Source of the DNA: Mucilaginibacter daejeonensis
Lineage (GTDB): Bacteria > Bacteroidota > Bacteroidia > Sphingobacteriales > Sphingobacteriaceae
Assembly (NCBI RefSeq): GCF_020783335.1
Contig: NZ_CP086068.1
Location: 1,116,001-1,180,000 of the forward strand
Direction of reading: 5' to 3'
Length of the DNA: 64,000 nt
Position numbers and translations under genes: made by a program. Within the stretch, counting starts at the first letter, position 1, and each line of letters starts with the position of its first letter. The notes below the pieces were generated by a model, which did not search any database, had not been told where the DNA came from, and saw only the letters and a list, made by a program, of their open reading frames with translations. This document shows positions 9,157-17,996 of the stretch, one piece after another.

Positions 9157-11970
9157 TTAAAAGTTCTTCTGATAATACTCAATGTAAGCATCAAGTAGTT
9201 TTCGATCGGCTAATTTATCCAGATTTTCTTGAGTGCTGATAAAAAAGCTGTATTTATCGGCGGGCACCTTCATGATCTGCGGCATCAGCGGGATGATCTT
9301 GCGGGCATACTCTTTGACCTCATCACGGTTCATGAAGCGGCCTACGTAGATAAGCTGGTTATCGGCACCTACCGGTTTAAGCTGATGTTTGATCGGACTG
9401 CCCTGGTAAGTGGTACGGTTGAACTGCCCCACACCAAAACGCGACGACGACAGGTTTACCGTTCCCGTACTCACATTGATCACAAAGTAATAATTAGTAC
9501 TATCGCGCTCACTGAATAAGGATGGAGCCGGTTTAGCCGCCTGAATTGGTTGTGCGACAGGTGCTGGTTTAGGTTCTTGCTTTGTTTCCGGCTTTTTGGT
9601 TTCTAGTTTAGTAGCAACGGGTTTTTCCGGTTGTTTCACAGTAGGTGTTGTAACGGCTACTTGCTGCTGTCGTTGCGAAGGTAGTGGCTGTATCACAGGC
9701 TGTGGTATGAACGAAGCGGTGTTAGGGTCACTATCAATGATGGCGAAACGGCGCTGGGCCATTTCGGCCTGGTTAGCATCAATGTACGCCAAGTGTTGCC
9801 TGATCAACGGAGTGATCAAACCATCGGCCGGGTAACGCTCAGCGATCTGCACCAATTCCGACCTGAATGGAACGATCTTTTCCTGATGGCCTGACGCCAA
9901 TGCCCGTAGATAGGCTAACTGTGCCGCCAGTTTGCTGTCAGGATACTGCTTCACCAATTCATCGGCACGGGTGATAACCTGCGGATATTGGCGATGCACA
10001 TACAGATTGTATATCTGGTCATAAAAGGCGTTCAATTCGGCATCCTTATCGTTAATGCGTTGTGCGTACTCAGGGTCGTTGATCACCTTGGCAAAGGTGC
10101 TGTTGGGATACTTGCTCAATATCAGTGCACGATAATCATCGCTCTCGGCCTTATCCAGATCAGCATACAAACGGTACAGGTTGTAATAGCTCGATGCCTG
10201 GTTAATATCGTTAGGGAAACGCCTGACCAGTTCAAGGTACATTTTGATGGCCTCTTCCTTATCGTTCAACACGTCACGGTAAAAGGTGGCCAGGTCCATG
10301 TAAGCATTATAGATGCGCAGGTTGGATCGGGCCAGTAATTCAGGCGTGGTAGGCACATCCTGCAACAATTGTTGTTTATACTCAGTGGCCACCACATCGG
10401 CGGTGCTTTTTTGTACGTTGGCGGGGAGCACGCCCGGGTCAACGTTCTGTGTAGTATTGAGTGTATTAATGGCCAGATCGCTGTTGCTGCGCAGATTACG
10501 GCGCCAGTTGTCTTCCAGTACCCGGTTACCCCAACGGCGTTTAAAATCTGTATAACCCTGGCTTATGGCCACAGCATTATCGAAGTAAAAACCACTACCG
10601 CTATTATTGTTGTTATTGCCCGTGGTAGGTGCACTGATATTGGTAAGCTGGTCAGTGGCGTTAACGGCGGGCGTTGCTACAGATGCTGCAGGCGGAGTGG
10701 CGGCTTGTTGCTGACCTGCGCTCAATAAAGCGATGCGTGCAGCGCGGTCGGCTTCGGGAAGCTTGGCGATGGCTTGCAAGGTATCCTCACGCGCAATGAT
10801 ATTCAACCGATCGGACAGTAGTTGAAGGTTGTCGGCCTTGGTGCGGATCAGCTGGTAACCCGGATAATTAGGCGATAGGGTAGTGAGCGTACTGTCGTAA
10901 TACCGTTTGGCTAAGAGAGGGTCGCCATTGGTCCGGAAGCTTATATCGGCCAGACGCAGGTAACTCAAGCCTTTTTGATTCTGGTTCTTCAGGCTGTTCT
11001 TTATGGAGAGCTGATAGTTCTTGATCGCTTCTTCGGTCTTACCATCGGTAAGGGCCAGTTCGCCCAGTTGGTAATAGATCTGATCAATGAACTCGGCGTT
11101 ATTCTCATTACGTAAAAGGCTGCGCAAACGGTCAGCCCGGCTCATGTGCCGACCATTGGCGTTGTCTTCGATCCGAATACGGTTAAGCTCGGCGTTAAAG
11201 GCCATTACAAAAGGGGCATTGCTTTTTACCACCTTTGTGTAACTATCGTAAGCTTCCTGTTTTTTACGGTCAAGTTCCTGCAGTTGCGCTAAGATGAAGG
11301 TCCAACGGGCTTTGAGCTGACCATCATGAGCCAGCGGGATGGCCTTTTGAGCCATGTCGATCGCGCTGGCATAATTCTTTGCGTCGATGTAGTACTGCAT
11401 ACCCGCCGCATACACGTGTCCGGCCTCTGTCTTTTCTTTGGGGGTGATGTTGGCAATAGCCGTGTCCAGCACCGCTTTAGCCATACGCAGGTCACCGGCA
11501 TATAGCAACGACCGGACCTGCCATGACCGCGCCTCCTGCACCATCTTAGGCTCCTTATTAAATGAGCGTATCACATAACCAAAATATTCAATGGCCGTGT
11601 AGTGGTCACCGTTGAGGTGAGCGGCTTTACCCAGCAGCATGTATGCATCATCTATATAGTTGCTTTGCTCTTTGATGCTGATAATGGTATTGGCCTTGGT
11701 CACTACAGCTTCCAGGTCCTTGTCTGGGCCTTCGAGGTGTGAGGCCGTGTCTTGGTAAACGTTCAGCAGGCGATCGTAATCATCAATAAAAGTGGAAGCG
11801 TAGCTCTCCTGCTTCTGGCGTAGCAACTCGTTGGCATTGAACAGGATGTTATACCGTGCGGTGAGGTTTTGCAAGCCCCGGTTAACGGCGCTCTCCTTTT
11901 CGAGCGAGCAGCCTGCCAGGAGGAAAAGCAGGATAAGGTAGCGTTCACCGGTTCTAAAAACTTGCGTCAA
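9157..11970 (-). CDS. sprE: T9SS lipoprotein SprE/PorW, TPR-rich
   Basis: Large TPR lipoprotein needed for T9SS and gliding in relatives (SprE in Flavobacterium, PorW in Porphyromonas). A short signal sequence ends in the lipobox LAGC with Cys21. The segment RGLQNLTARYNILFNANE just after it is the hallmark N-terminus of this family. TPR-like helices fill most of residues 40-760; a P, K and Q-rich linker (about 770-820) leads to a conserved C-terminal domain of about 115 residues. It is divergent from the atp operon and overlaps nothing; PBP1A follows eight bases downstream. Family assignment is from the N-terminal signature and architecture. Confidence 0.85.
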   Translation of the reverse strand: MTQVFRTGERYLILLFLLAGCSLEKESAVNRGLQNLTARYNILFNANELLRQKQESYASTFIDDYDRLLNVYQDTASHLEGPDKDLEAVVTKANTIISIKEQSNYIDDAYMLLGKAAHLNGDHYTAIEYFGYVIRSFNKEPKMVQEARSWQVRSLLYAGDLRMAKAVLDTAIANITPKEKTEAGHVYAAGMQYYIDAKNYASAIDMAQKAIPLAHDGQLKARWTFILAQLQELDRKKQEAYDSYTKVVKSNAPFVMAFNAELNRIRIEDNANGRHMSRADRLRSLLRNENNAEFIDQIYYQLGELALTDGKTEEAIKNYQLSIKNSLKNQNQKGLSYLRLADISFRTNGDPLLAKRYYDSTLTTLSPNYPGYQLIRTKADNLQLLSDRLNIIAREDTLQAIAKLPEADRAARIALLSAGQQQAATPPAASVATPAVNATDQLTNISAPTTGNNNNNSGSGFYFDNAVAISQGYTDFKRRWGNRVLEDNWRRNLRSNSDLAINTLNTTQNVDPGVLPANVQKSTADVVATEYKQQLLQDVPTTPELLARSNLRIYNAYMDLATFYRDVLNDKEEAIKMYLELVRRFPNDINQASSYYNLYRLYADLDKAESDDYRALILSKYPNSTFAKVINDPEYAQRINDKDAELNAFYDQIYNLYVHRQYPQVITRADELVKQYPDSKLAAQLAYLRALASGHQEKIVPFRSELVQIAERYPADGLITPLIRQHLAYIDANQAEMAQRRFAIIDSDPNTASFIPQPVIQPLPSQRQQQVAVTTPTVKQPEKPVATKLETKKPETKQEPKPAPVAQPIQAAKPAPSLFSERDSTNYYFVINVSTGTVNLSSSRFGVGQFNRTTYQGSPIKHQLKPVGADNQLIYVGRFMNRDEVKEYARKIIPLMPQIMKVPADKYSFFISTQENLDKLADRKLLDAYIEYYQKNF

Positions 11971-12026
11971 AATATACGGGTTATAAAAGCATGGCTAATT
12001 TACTAAATACTATGCAAGCCGTTTCA

Positions 12027-12034
12027 TAAATTTG
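12027..12034 (+). promoter_or_regulatory. Possible -7 promoter element of the atp operon
   Basis: TAAATTTG matches the Bacteroidota -7 consensus TAnnTTTG and would place the transcript start about 40 bases before the atpZ ATG at 12084. The -33 TTTG is not clear at the expected spacing. Confidence 0.4.
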
Positions 12035-12083
12035 CAGCTTATAACTATACCAACAGTTGTATCAGTTATATGGTTGTGTATTA

Positions 12084-12281
12084 ATGAACAAACCCGTAAA
12101 CAACTATATCAAATATACCGGCATCGCGTTTCAAATGATCGCGATCATTGGCGTGTTCAGCTTTGCCGGTTATTATATAGATCAAAAAGCCCGGCATGAT
12201 GTGCAGTGGGTAACGGCTATCCTTTCACTGACCGGGGTATTGATATCGCTTTACCTGGTGATCAGATCACTTAAAGATTGA
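12084..12281 (+). CDS. atpZ: AtpZ-like F-ATPase assembly/ion protein
   Basis: Small two-helix membrane protein of 65 residues that leads F-ATPase operons; AtpZ with AtpI has been linked to c-ring assembly and to Mg/Ca handling in other bacteria. The ATG at 12084 (MNKPVNNYIKYTG) is chosen over the longer frame because it gives the family's usual N-terminus. Helices are at about residues 13-29 and 40-60, separated by the loop YYIDQKARHD, which resembles the conserved inter-helix loop of the family. Its TGA overlaps the next start codon by four bases. Confidence 0.85.
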   Translation: MNKPVNNYIKYTGIAFQMIAIIGVFSFAGYYIDQKARHDVQWVTAILSLTGVLISLYLVIRSLKD

Positions 12282-12658
12282 AACGTTTTTTTATAGCTTT
12301 TGGCATATGCACTATCGCGATCGCCATCTTGCCGGCACTGGCCGATAATTTGGGCAAGAGTGAATGGCTGGTGCCTGGCTTCTGGCTGTTGTTCCAGTTC
12401 TTTTCGTCGCTTACTTTTTTAATTAGCCTTGCGGTAATATGGGCGCAACAAAAGAACGGTACATTAGGTGGACAAGTGTTCCTTGGGGCCACCACTCTGA
12501 AGTTGCTTTTGTGCATGACCATTGCCCTGATATATACGCACAGGTACAAGGTAAATGACGTTGTTTTTGTACTCGATTATTTTTATCTGTATTTCTTATA
12601 CACGGTATTTGAAATTTACGTATTGTTGACTAACTTGCGCGTCCAAAATAAAAAGTAA
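12278..12658 (+). CDS. AtpI-like four-helix membrane protein of the atp operon
   Basis: 126-residue membrane protein with four predicted helices (about 5-22, 33-57, 68-85 and 92-115), the size and topology of AtpI/UncI, which helps assemble the c-ring. Sequence identity to AtpI is not obvious by eye, so the name comes from position and topology. The start is a TTG at 12278 inside the sequence TTGA that also holds the atpZ stop, which implies translational coupling; no ATG is available near the frame start. The gene is followed by atpB after 14 bases. Confidence 0.75.
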   Translation: MKRFFIAFGICTIAIAILPALADNLGKSEWLVPGFWLLFQFFSSLTFLISLAVIWAQQKNGTLGGQVFLGATTLKLLLCMTIALIYTHRYKVNDVVFVLDYFYLYFLYTVFEIYVLLTNLRVQNKK

Positions 12659-12672
12659 AAATCTCGTCATAA

Positions 12673-13752
12673 ATGGATTTTAGGCACATTTTGAACTCAA
12701 AAAAAAATCTCCTCGGCTTAATTTTAGGTGTCTTTTTTACACTAACTGCGTGTAAAAGTTTCGCTATACAACACGAAACAGGCCCTGCTGAGGTCAAAAA
12801 CGCAGAACAGGAAGCCTTCAATCCCACAGTTGCGATATTAGAACACATTGCCGACTCACATTACTGGCATGTAGGCGGCGAAGTATCGGTACCGCTGCCG
12901 GTGATCTTATTCACTGATAAGGGTACTGAATTTTTCAGCGCTTCGGTGTTTCATCATGGTCACGAAGCTTACCAGGGCAAGTACTATACTTACAAGCTTT
13001 GGGAAGACAAGATCCGCGTAGTGAACGCTGCCGGCGAGATCGACAAAGAGGCATCATCACACATCTACGATTTCTCGATCACCAAGAACGTAATGGCCAT
13101 GTGGATCGCTGGTATCCTGTTGTTCATCATCTTTTTCTCGGTAGCTTCGGCTTACAAGAAACGTGTGGGTAAAGCACCTAAAGGTCTGCAATCGCTGATC
13201 GAACCGGTGATCATGTTCGTACGTGATGAGATCGCCCGTCCAAATATCGGTTACCGCTATCAGCGTTATATGCCGATATTATTGACCATATTTTTCTTTA
13301 TATGGATCAACAACCTGATGGGTCTGATCCCGATCTTCCCGGGTGGTGCTAACGTTACCGGTAACATCCTGCTTACCTTCGTCATGGCGTTCATCGTATT
13401 GCTGGTGGTTAACTTTAGCGCCAATAAATATTATTGGAAACACATCTTTATGCCACCGGTACCGGTTTGGTTATATCCGATCATGATCCCTGTGGAGCTT
13501 ATCGGTGTGATCTCTCGTCCGTTCGCATTAATGATCCGTTTATATGCTAACATCTCGGCCGGTCACATTATCGTATTGAGCTTGATCGCACTGATCTTTA
13601 TCTTCAAGACCTTGTGGATCGCTCCGGTGTCGATCTTGTTCGTATTGTTCATGGATGTATTGGAATTGCTGGTAGCTTTCCTGCAGGCCTTCATTTTCAC
13701 GATGCTTACTGCGCTGTTCATCGGCACTGCGGTTGAGGAGCATCACCACTAA
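12673..13752 (+). CDS. atpB: ATP synthase F0 subunit a
   Basis: Stator half-channel of F0 that passes protons to the c-ring. The 359-residue protein is long, as in other Bacteroidota, because a periplasmic N-terminal domain of about 120 residues precedes the usual helices. The essential arginine is Arg289 in ALMIRLYANISAGH, and the C-terminal helices follow. The N-terminus looks like a signal sequence (hydrophobic residues 12-26) ending in LTAC with Cys27, which matches a lipobox; whether it is lipidated is unknown. The C-terminus ends in three histidines. The start gives the full leader, and no better internal start exists. Confidence 0.95.
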   Translation: MDFRHILNSKKNLLGLILGVFFTLTACKSFAIQHETGPAEVKNAEQEAFNPTVAILEHIADSHYWHVGGEVSVPLPVILFTDKGTEFFSASVFHHGHEAYQGKYYTYKLWEDKIRVVNAAGEIDKEASSHIYDFSITKNVMAMWIAGILLFIIFFSVASAYKKRVGKAPKGLQSLIEPVIMFVRDEIARPNIGYRYQRYMPILLTIFFFIWINNLMGLIPIFPGGANVTGNILLTFVMAFIVLLVVNFSANKYYWKHIFMPPVPVWLYPIMIPVELIGVISRPFALMIRLYANISAGHIIVLSLIALIFIFKTLWIAPVSILFVLFMDVLELLVAFLQAFIFTMLTALFIGTAVEEHHH

Positions 13753-13786
13753 TAAGTAAATAATTATACACTATATTTAACTTTAA

Positions 13787-14005
<219 letters not shown>

Positions 14006-14020
14006 TTATCCTTCGCAACA

Positions 14021-14070
14021 AAAAAACAGGGACCTTACTTGCAGCGGTTGGCGGCACGTAAGGTCCTTTA
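14021..14070 (+). terminator. Hairpin after atpE, possible leaky terminator or 3'-end stabiliser
   Basis: Perfect nine-base arms GGACCTTAC (14030-14038) and GTAAGGTCC (14058-14066) enclose a 19-base loop. An A-run precedes the stem and only TTT follows, so full termination is doubtful because atpF-H-A-G lie downstream in the same direction. Confidence 0.65.
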
Positions 14071-14157
14071 ACTCCTGAACCTCTCAACAGTGGCAGGCGT
14101 AAGGAAGATAAGATGTATAGTTAAAATAAGTGTTGGTTAAGCTAACGATATTAATAA

Positions 14158-14667
14158 ATGGAAGAATTATTTGAAGGTTTATTGAATGACCATTTAGGGT
14201 TTGTGGTTTGGGCCGCAGTAGCGTTCATTATCCTGTTGATCCTGTTAGGTAAGTTTGCCTGGAAACCGATCATGGCAGCTATCGCTGATCGTGAGCGTTC
14301 TATCGAGGATGCGTTGTTGAAAGCAGAGGCCGCTAAAGAAGAGATGGCCCGTTTGACCAACGAGAACGAGCAATTGCTTAAAGAGGCTCGCAAAGAGCGC
14401 GACCAGATCCTGAACGAGGCTCGTCATTTAAAAGATCAGATCATTAACGAGGCCAAAACAGCAGCTAATGTTGAAGGTGCCCGTATGATCGAGCATGCCA
14501 AACTGGAGATCAATAACCTGAAAGCCATTGCCATGGCCGACGTGAAGAACCAGGTAGCTACCTTGTCTATCGAGATCGCCGAGAAAGTATTGCGTAAGCA
14601 ATTTGCTGATCAGGCCGCACAAGACGAACTGGTAGCCGATCTATTAAAGGAAGTTAAGATAAAATAG
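14158..14667 (+). CDS. atpF: ATP synthase F0 subunit b
   Basis: Peripheral stalk subunit: one membrane helix at about residues 13-32 (FVVWAAVAFIILLILL), then the conserved GKFAWKPI turn and a long charged coiled coil to the C-terminus. The 169 residues are normal length and end with the delta-binding region. It starts 152 bases after atpE, an unusually long gap for the operon, filled by a hairpin. Confidence 0.95.
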   Translation: MEELFEGLLNDHLGFVVWAAVAFIILLILLGKFAWKPIMAAIADRERSIEDALLKAEAAKEEMARLTNENEQLLKEARKERDQILNEARHLKDQIINEAKTAANVEGARMIEHAKLEINNLKAIAMADVKNQVATLSIEIAEKVLRKQFADQAAQDELVADLLKEVKIK

Positions 14668-14738
14668 TGAATGGTTAAATGGTGAACAGTGAGTTGTTGT
14701 TAAGGCCCCTCATTATTCACCGAACACTACTCACCACT
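14666..14738 (+). repeat. Imperfect palindrome between atpF and atpH
   Basis: GGTGAACAGTGA (14681-14692) pairs with TCATTATTCACC (14710-14721): ten Watson-Crick pairs, one G-U and one mismatch. Outer AGTG (14666-14669) can pair with CACT (14735-14738). Both arms are built from GTGA/GTGG-like words, giving a low-complexity look. No T-tract follows. Confidence 0.65.
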
Positions 14739-14745
14739 CAACAAT

Positions 14746-15294
14746 ATGTCTGAATTAACAGTAGCATACCGGTACGCTAAATCGCTGATCGATCTGGCCC
14801 AGGAACAAAATTCTTTGGAAGCCATTAAGGATGATATGACGTTCTTTGTGCAAACATTGAAAAGCAACAGCCAGTTAGCGGCTGTATTGCGTAACCCGAT
14901 CATAGCGCACAACAAAAAAGTGAATATCCTTGACGGTCTGTTCGCTGGTAAAGTGAACAAGGCGACCGTTTCGTTCTTCAATATCATGGTGAATAAAGGC
15001 CGTGGAGGTATACTTTACCCTACCGCTCAGGAGTTCATCAATCTTTACAACCAAAAGAAGAACATCGTTACTGCCAAGGTTGTATCTGCAACACCGTTAT
15101 CAGATGCCAACAAACAGCAGATCATGGCTGAGATCAAAGCATCTACAGGTGGCGAGGTGATCTTGAAGGAGAGCGTTGATGCCGATCTTATCGGTGGTTT
15201 TGTTTTGACCATAGGTGACCGCCAGATCGACACTTCGGTAGCGCGTGACCTGCAAAAGTTAAAGAAAGAGTTCACCGAGAAGGTGATATTATAA
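14746..15294 (+). CDS. atpH: ATP synthase F1 subunit delta
   Basis: Connects the b stalk to the alpha3beta3 head. The 182-residue protein begins with the alpha-helical N-domain (VAYRYAKSLIDLAQEQ) and ends with the conserved C-terminal domain (ESVDADLIGGFVLTIGDRQIDTSV). Length and motifs are normal. It lies between two palindromic gaps or short spacers: 78 bases after atpF and 33 bases before atpA. Confidence 0.95.
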   Translation: MSELTVAYRYAKSLIDLAQEQNSLEAIKDDMTFFVQTLKSNSQLAAVLRNPIIAHNKKVNILDGLFAGKVNKATVSFFNIMVNKGRGGILYPTAQEFINLYNQKKNIVTAKVVSATPLSDANKQQIMAEIKASTGGEVILKESVDADLIGGFVLTIGDRQIDTSVARDLQKLKKEFTEKVIL

Positions 15295-15327
15295 TTATTA
15301 CACACTTACACTAAATACAAGTAAAAA

Positions 15328-16902
15328 ATGGTAGAGGTAAGACCAGACGAAGTTTCGGCCATCTTGCGTCAGCAATTGTCGGGCTTTAAGTCAGAATCTG
15401 AGTTAGAAGAAGTGGGTACCGTGCTCCAGGTGGGTGATGGTATCGCGCGCATTTATGGTTTGACCAAAGTACAATACGGCGAGTTGGTCGAGTTCGATAA
15501 CGGCTTGCAAGGTATAGTACTTAACCTTGAAGAAGACAACGTAGGTGTGGTATTGCTAGGTGCTTCGGAAGGTGTAAAAGAAGGAGATACAATTAAACGT
15601 ACCGGCAAGATCGCTTCACTTAAAGTGGGTGAAGGCATGCTGGGCCGTGTGGTAAATACATTGGGCGAACCTATCGATGGTAAAGGCCCTATCGCTGGCG
15701 AGACCTATGAGATGCCATTGGAGCGTAAAGCACCAGGCGTTATCTACCGTCAGCCGGTTAACGAGCCGTTACAAACAGGTATCAAAGCTATCGATGCGAT
15801 GATCCCGATCGGCCGTGGCCAGCGTGAGTTGGTTATCGGTGACCGTCAGATCGGTAAAACTGCGGTTTGTATCGATACCATCATCAATCAAAAAGAGTTT
15901 TACGAAGCAGGTCAGCCTGTTATCTGTATATACGTTGCTTGCGGTCAGAAAGCTTCTACCGTAGCTAACATCGTGCGTACGCTGGAAGAGAACGGCGCTA
16001 TGCCTTACTCTATCGTTGTAGCTGCAAGTGCTGCTGAGCCTGCTCCAATGCAGTTCTTCGCTCCATTTGCCGGTGCAGCTATCGGTGAGTACTTCCGTGA
16101 CACCGGCCGTCCTGCGCTGATCGTTTATGATGATCTTTCGAAACAAGCCGTTGCTTACCGTGAGGTGTCATTGTTACTGCGTCGTCCACCGGGCCGTGAG
16201 GCTTACCCTGGTGACGTGTTCTATCTACACAGCCGTTTGTTAGAGCGTGCGGCTAAGATCAACGCTAACGATGATATCGCTAAAGCGATGAACGACCTTC
16301 CGGAATCGATCAAACACCTGGTAAAAGGTGGTGGTTCATTGACCGCGCTTCCGATCATCGAGACCCAGGCAGGTGACGTATCAGCATACATCCCTACCAA
16401 CGTGATATCGATCACTGACGGTCAGATCTTCCTGGAGTCGAATCTGTTCAACGCGGGTGTTCGTCCGGCCATTAACGTAGGTATCTCGGTATCACGTGTG
16501 GGTGGTAACGCACAGATCAAATCAATGAAAAAAGTTGCTGGTACCTTGAAACTAGATCAGGCACAGTACCGCGAGTTGGAGGCCTTCTCTAAATTCGGTT
16601 CTGACCTTGATGCTGCTACCAAGAACGTATTGGATAAAGGTGCCCGTAACGTAGAGATCTTGAAACAAGGTCAATACTCACCGGTGTCGGTAGAGAAACA
16701 AGTTGCGATCATTTACCTAGGTACCAAAGGTTTGATGCGTAACGTACCAGTGAACAAGGTACGTGAGTTCGAAAGCGAATTCACCAGCCAACTGGAACTG
16801 CGTCATCCTGAAGTACTGGCCGCCCTTAAAGCAGGCAAGTTCGATGATTCATTGACCAGCGTACTGGAGACCGTAGCCAAAGAACTGGCTGGAAAATATT
16901 AA
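15328..16902 (+). CDS. atpA: ATP synthase F1 subunit alpha
   Basis: Non-catalytic nucleotide-binding subunit of the F1 head, 524 residues. The P-loop is GDRQIGKT at residues 171-178, and the arginine-finger region [11 protein letters not shown] is near residue 388. The order beta-barrel, nucleotide-binding and C-terminal helical domain is complete. The beta subunit gene (atpD) is not downstream: atpG follows and then the operon ends, so beta and epsilon must be encoded elsewhere, as usual in this phylum. Confidence 0.97.
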   Translation: MVEVRPDEVSAILRQQLSGFKSESELEEVGTVLQVGDGIARIYGLTKVQYGELVEFDNGLQGIVLNLEEDNVGVVLLGASEGVKEGDTIKRTGKIASLKVGEGMLGRVVNTLGEPIDGKGPIAGETYEMPLERKAPGVIYRQPVNEPLQTGIKAIDAMIPIGRGQRELVIGDRQIGKTAVCIDTIINQKEFYEAGQPVICIYVACGQKASTVANIVRTLEENGAMPYSIVVAASAAEPAPMQFFAPFAGAAIGEYFRDTGRPALIVYDDLSKQAVAYREVSLLLRRPPGREAYPGDVFYLHSRLLERAAKINANDDIAKAMNDLPESIKHLVKGGGSLTALPIIETQAGDVSAYIPTNVISITDGQIFLESNLFNAGVRPAINVGISVSRVGGNAQIKSMKKVAGTLKLDQAQYRELEAFSKFGSDLDAATKNVLDKGARNVEILKQGQYSPVSVEKQVAIIYLGTKGLMRNVPVNKVREFESEFTSQLELRHPEVLAALKAGKFDDSLTSVLETVAKELAGKY

Positions 16903-16918
16903 TTTTTAGTAGCAAGTA

Positions 16919-16986
16919 CTTAGTATCAAGTATCAAGTATCGGTGATGTAACGCATCTTGATACTTGATACCAGATACTTGATACT
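16919..16986 (+). repeat. Palindrome of AGTATCA heptad repeats between atpA and atpG
   Basis: The left arm holds three tandem copies of AGTATCA (16922-16941, the last lacking one base); the right arm (16960-16986) is the complementary set. AGTATCAAGTATC (16922-16934) is perfectly complementary to 16974-16986, and 16930-16941 to 16960-16971, so several registers can pair. It fills nearly the whole atpA-atpG gap and lacks a T-tract. Confidence 0.9.
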
Positions 16987-16995
16987 CCAACAAGA

Positions 16996-17895
16996 ATGGC
17001 GAATTTAAAAGAAGTAAGAAACCGTATCGCGTCTGTTAACTCAACGCAGCAGATCACCAAGGCCATGAAAATGGTTTCGGCGGCCAAGCTGAAGAGAGCT
17101 ACCAATGCTATTGTTCAACTACGCCCTTATGCTACCAAGCTGAAGGAAATGCTGAGTAACCTTTCGTCGAGCCTGGAAGATGGTGCATCGCCATTTTTGC
17201 GGGAACGCGAACCGGTACGTGTGTTGGTGGTGGTAGTTACCTCGAACCGTGGTTTGGCAGGTGCGTTCAACACCAATGCTATAAAGACCGCTAACAACCT
17301 CATTTCTGAGAAGTATAGCGAGCAGTATGCTGCTGGTAACGTATCTATCGTAGCCATTGGCCGTAAAGCTCAGGATTACTACAGCAAACGCAGATACAAT
17401 GTGATCGGGGATAACAACGAGGTGTATGCGAATCTTGACTTCACCAACGTGTCGAAGATCACGGAAGCCATCATGCAGGGTTTTCTGGATGGTCATTATG
17501 ACCGTGTGGAGTTGGTGTACAACCACTTCCGTAATGCGGCCGTACAGGTGTTGGTAAGCGAGCAGTTGCTGCCAGTGCCAAAGATCGTTGAGGAAAGCAA
17601 CATCAAGTTGAAAAAGGATGATGCTCAGCAAACGGATTATATCCTGGAGCCTTCGAAGAAGCACATCGTTGAGCAACTGATCCCTAAAAATATCAAGATC
17701 CAACTATACCGCGCCGTATTGGATTCGCATGCTTCAGAGCATGGTGCTCGTATGACCGCTATGGACAAGGCTACTGATAATGCCGGTGAGTTGTTGCGTA
17801 GCCTGAAGCTATCATACAACCAGGCCCGCCAGGCAGCCATCACCACCGAGCTTACCGAGATCGTGAGCGGTGCGGCAGCTTTATCGAACGGATAA
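16996..17895 (+). CDS. atpG: ATP synthase F1 subunit gamma
   Basis: Central rotating shaft of F1. The 299-residue protein starts with the conserved MANLKEVRNRIASVNSTQQI and ITKAMKMVSAAKLKRA helix, and ends with the matching C-terminal helix (MDKATDNAGELLRSLKLSYN, then RQAAITTELTEI). It is the last gene of this operon; a strong terminator begins 26 bases after the stop. Confidence 0.96.
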   Translation: MANLKEVRNRIASVNSTQQITKAMKMVSAAKLKRATNAIVQLRPYATKLKEMLSNLSSSLEDGASPFLREREPVRVLVVVVTSNRGLAGAFNTNAIKTANNLISEKYSEQYAAGNVSIVAIGRKAQDYYSKRRYNVIGDNNEVYANLDFTNVSKITEAIMQGFLDGHYDRVELVYNHFRNAAVQVLVSEQLLPVPKIVEESNIKLKKDDAQQTDYILEPSKKHIVEQLIPKNIKIQLYRAVLDSHASEHGARMTAMDKATDNAGELLRSLKLSYNQARQAAITTELTEIVSGAAALSNG

Positions 17896-17920
17896 TTATA
17901 AACTTGAATCGTATATACCA

Positions 17921-17949
17921 AAGCCCCGGCGCCTGCCGGGGCTTTTTTG
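17921..17949 (+). terminator. Rho-independent terminator of the atp operon
   Basis: GC-rich stem AAGCCCCGGC / GCCGGGGCTT with a GCCT loop, followed by a run of six T. It lies inside the upward extension of the next reading frame, which argues for the later glycosyltransferase start at 17997. Confidence 0.92.
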
Positions 17950-17996
17950 TTTTGATATTAATCCATACATTCATTGCTTCTTTGCTCCCCTGTTCA

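Noticed and set aside
17119..17703. A 194-codon frame antisense to atpG.
   Set aside because: It is a shadow of atpG: composition follows the gene's codon positions and no domain is visible.
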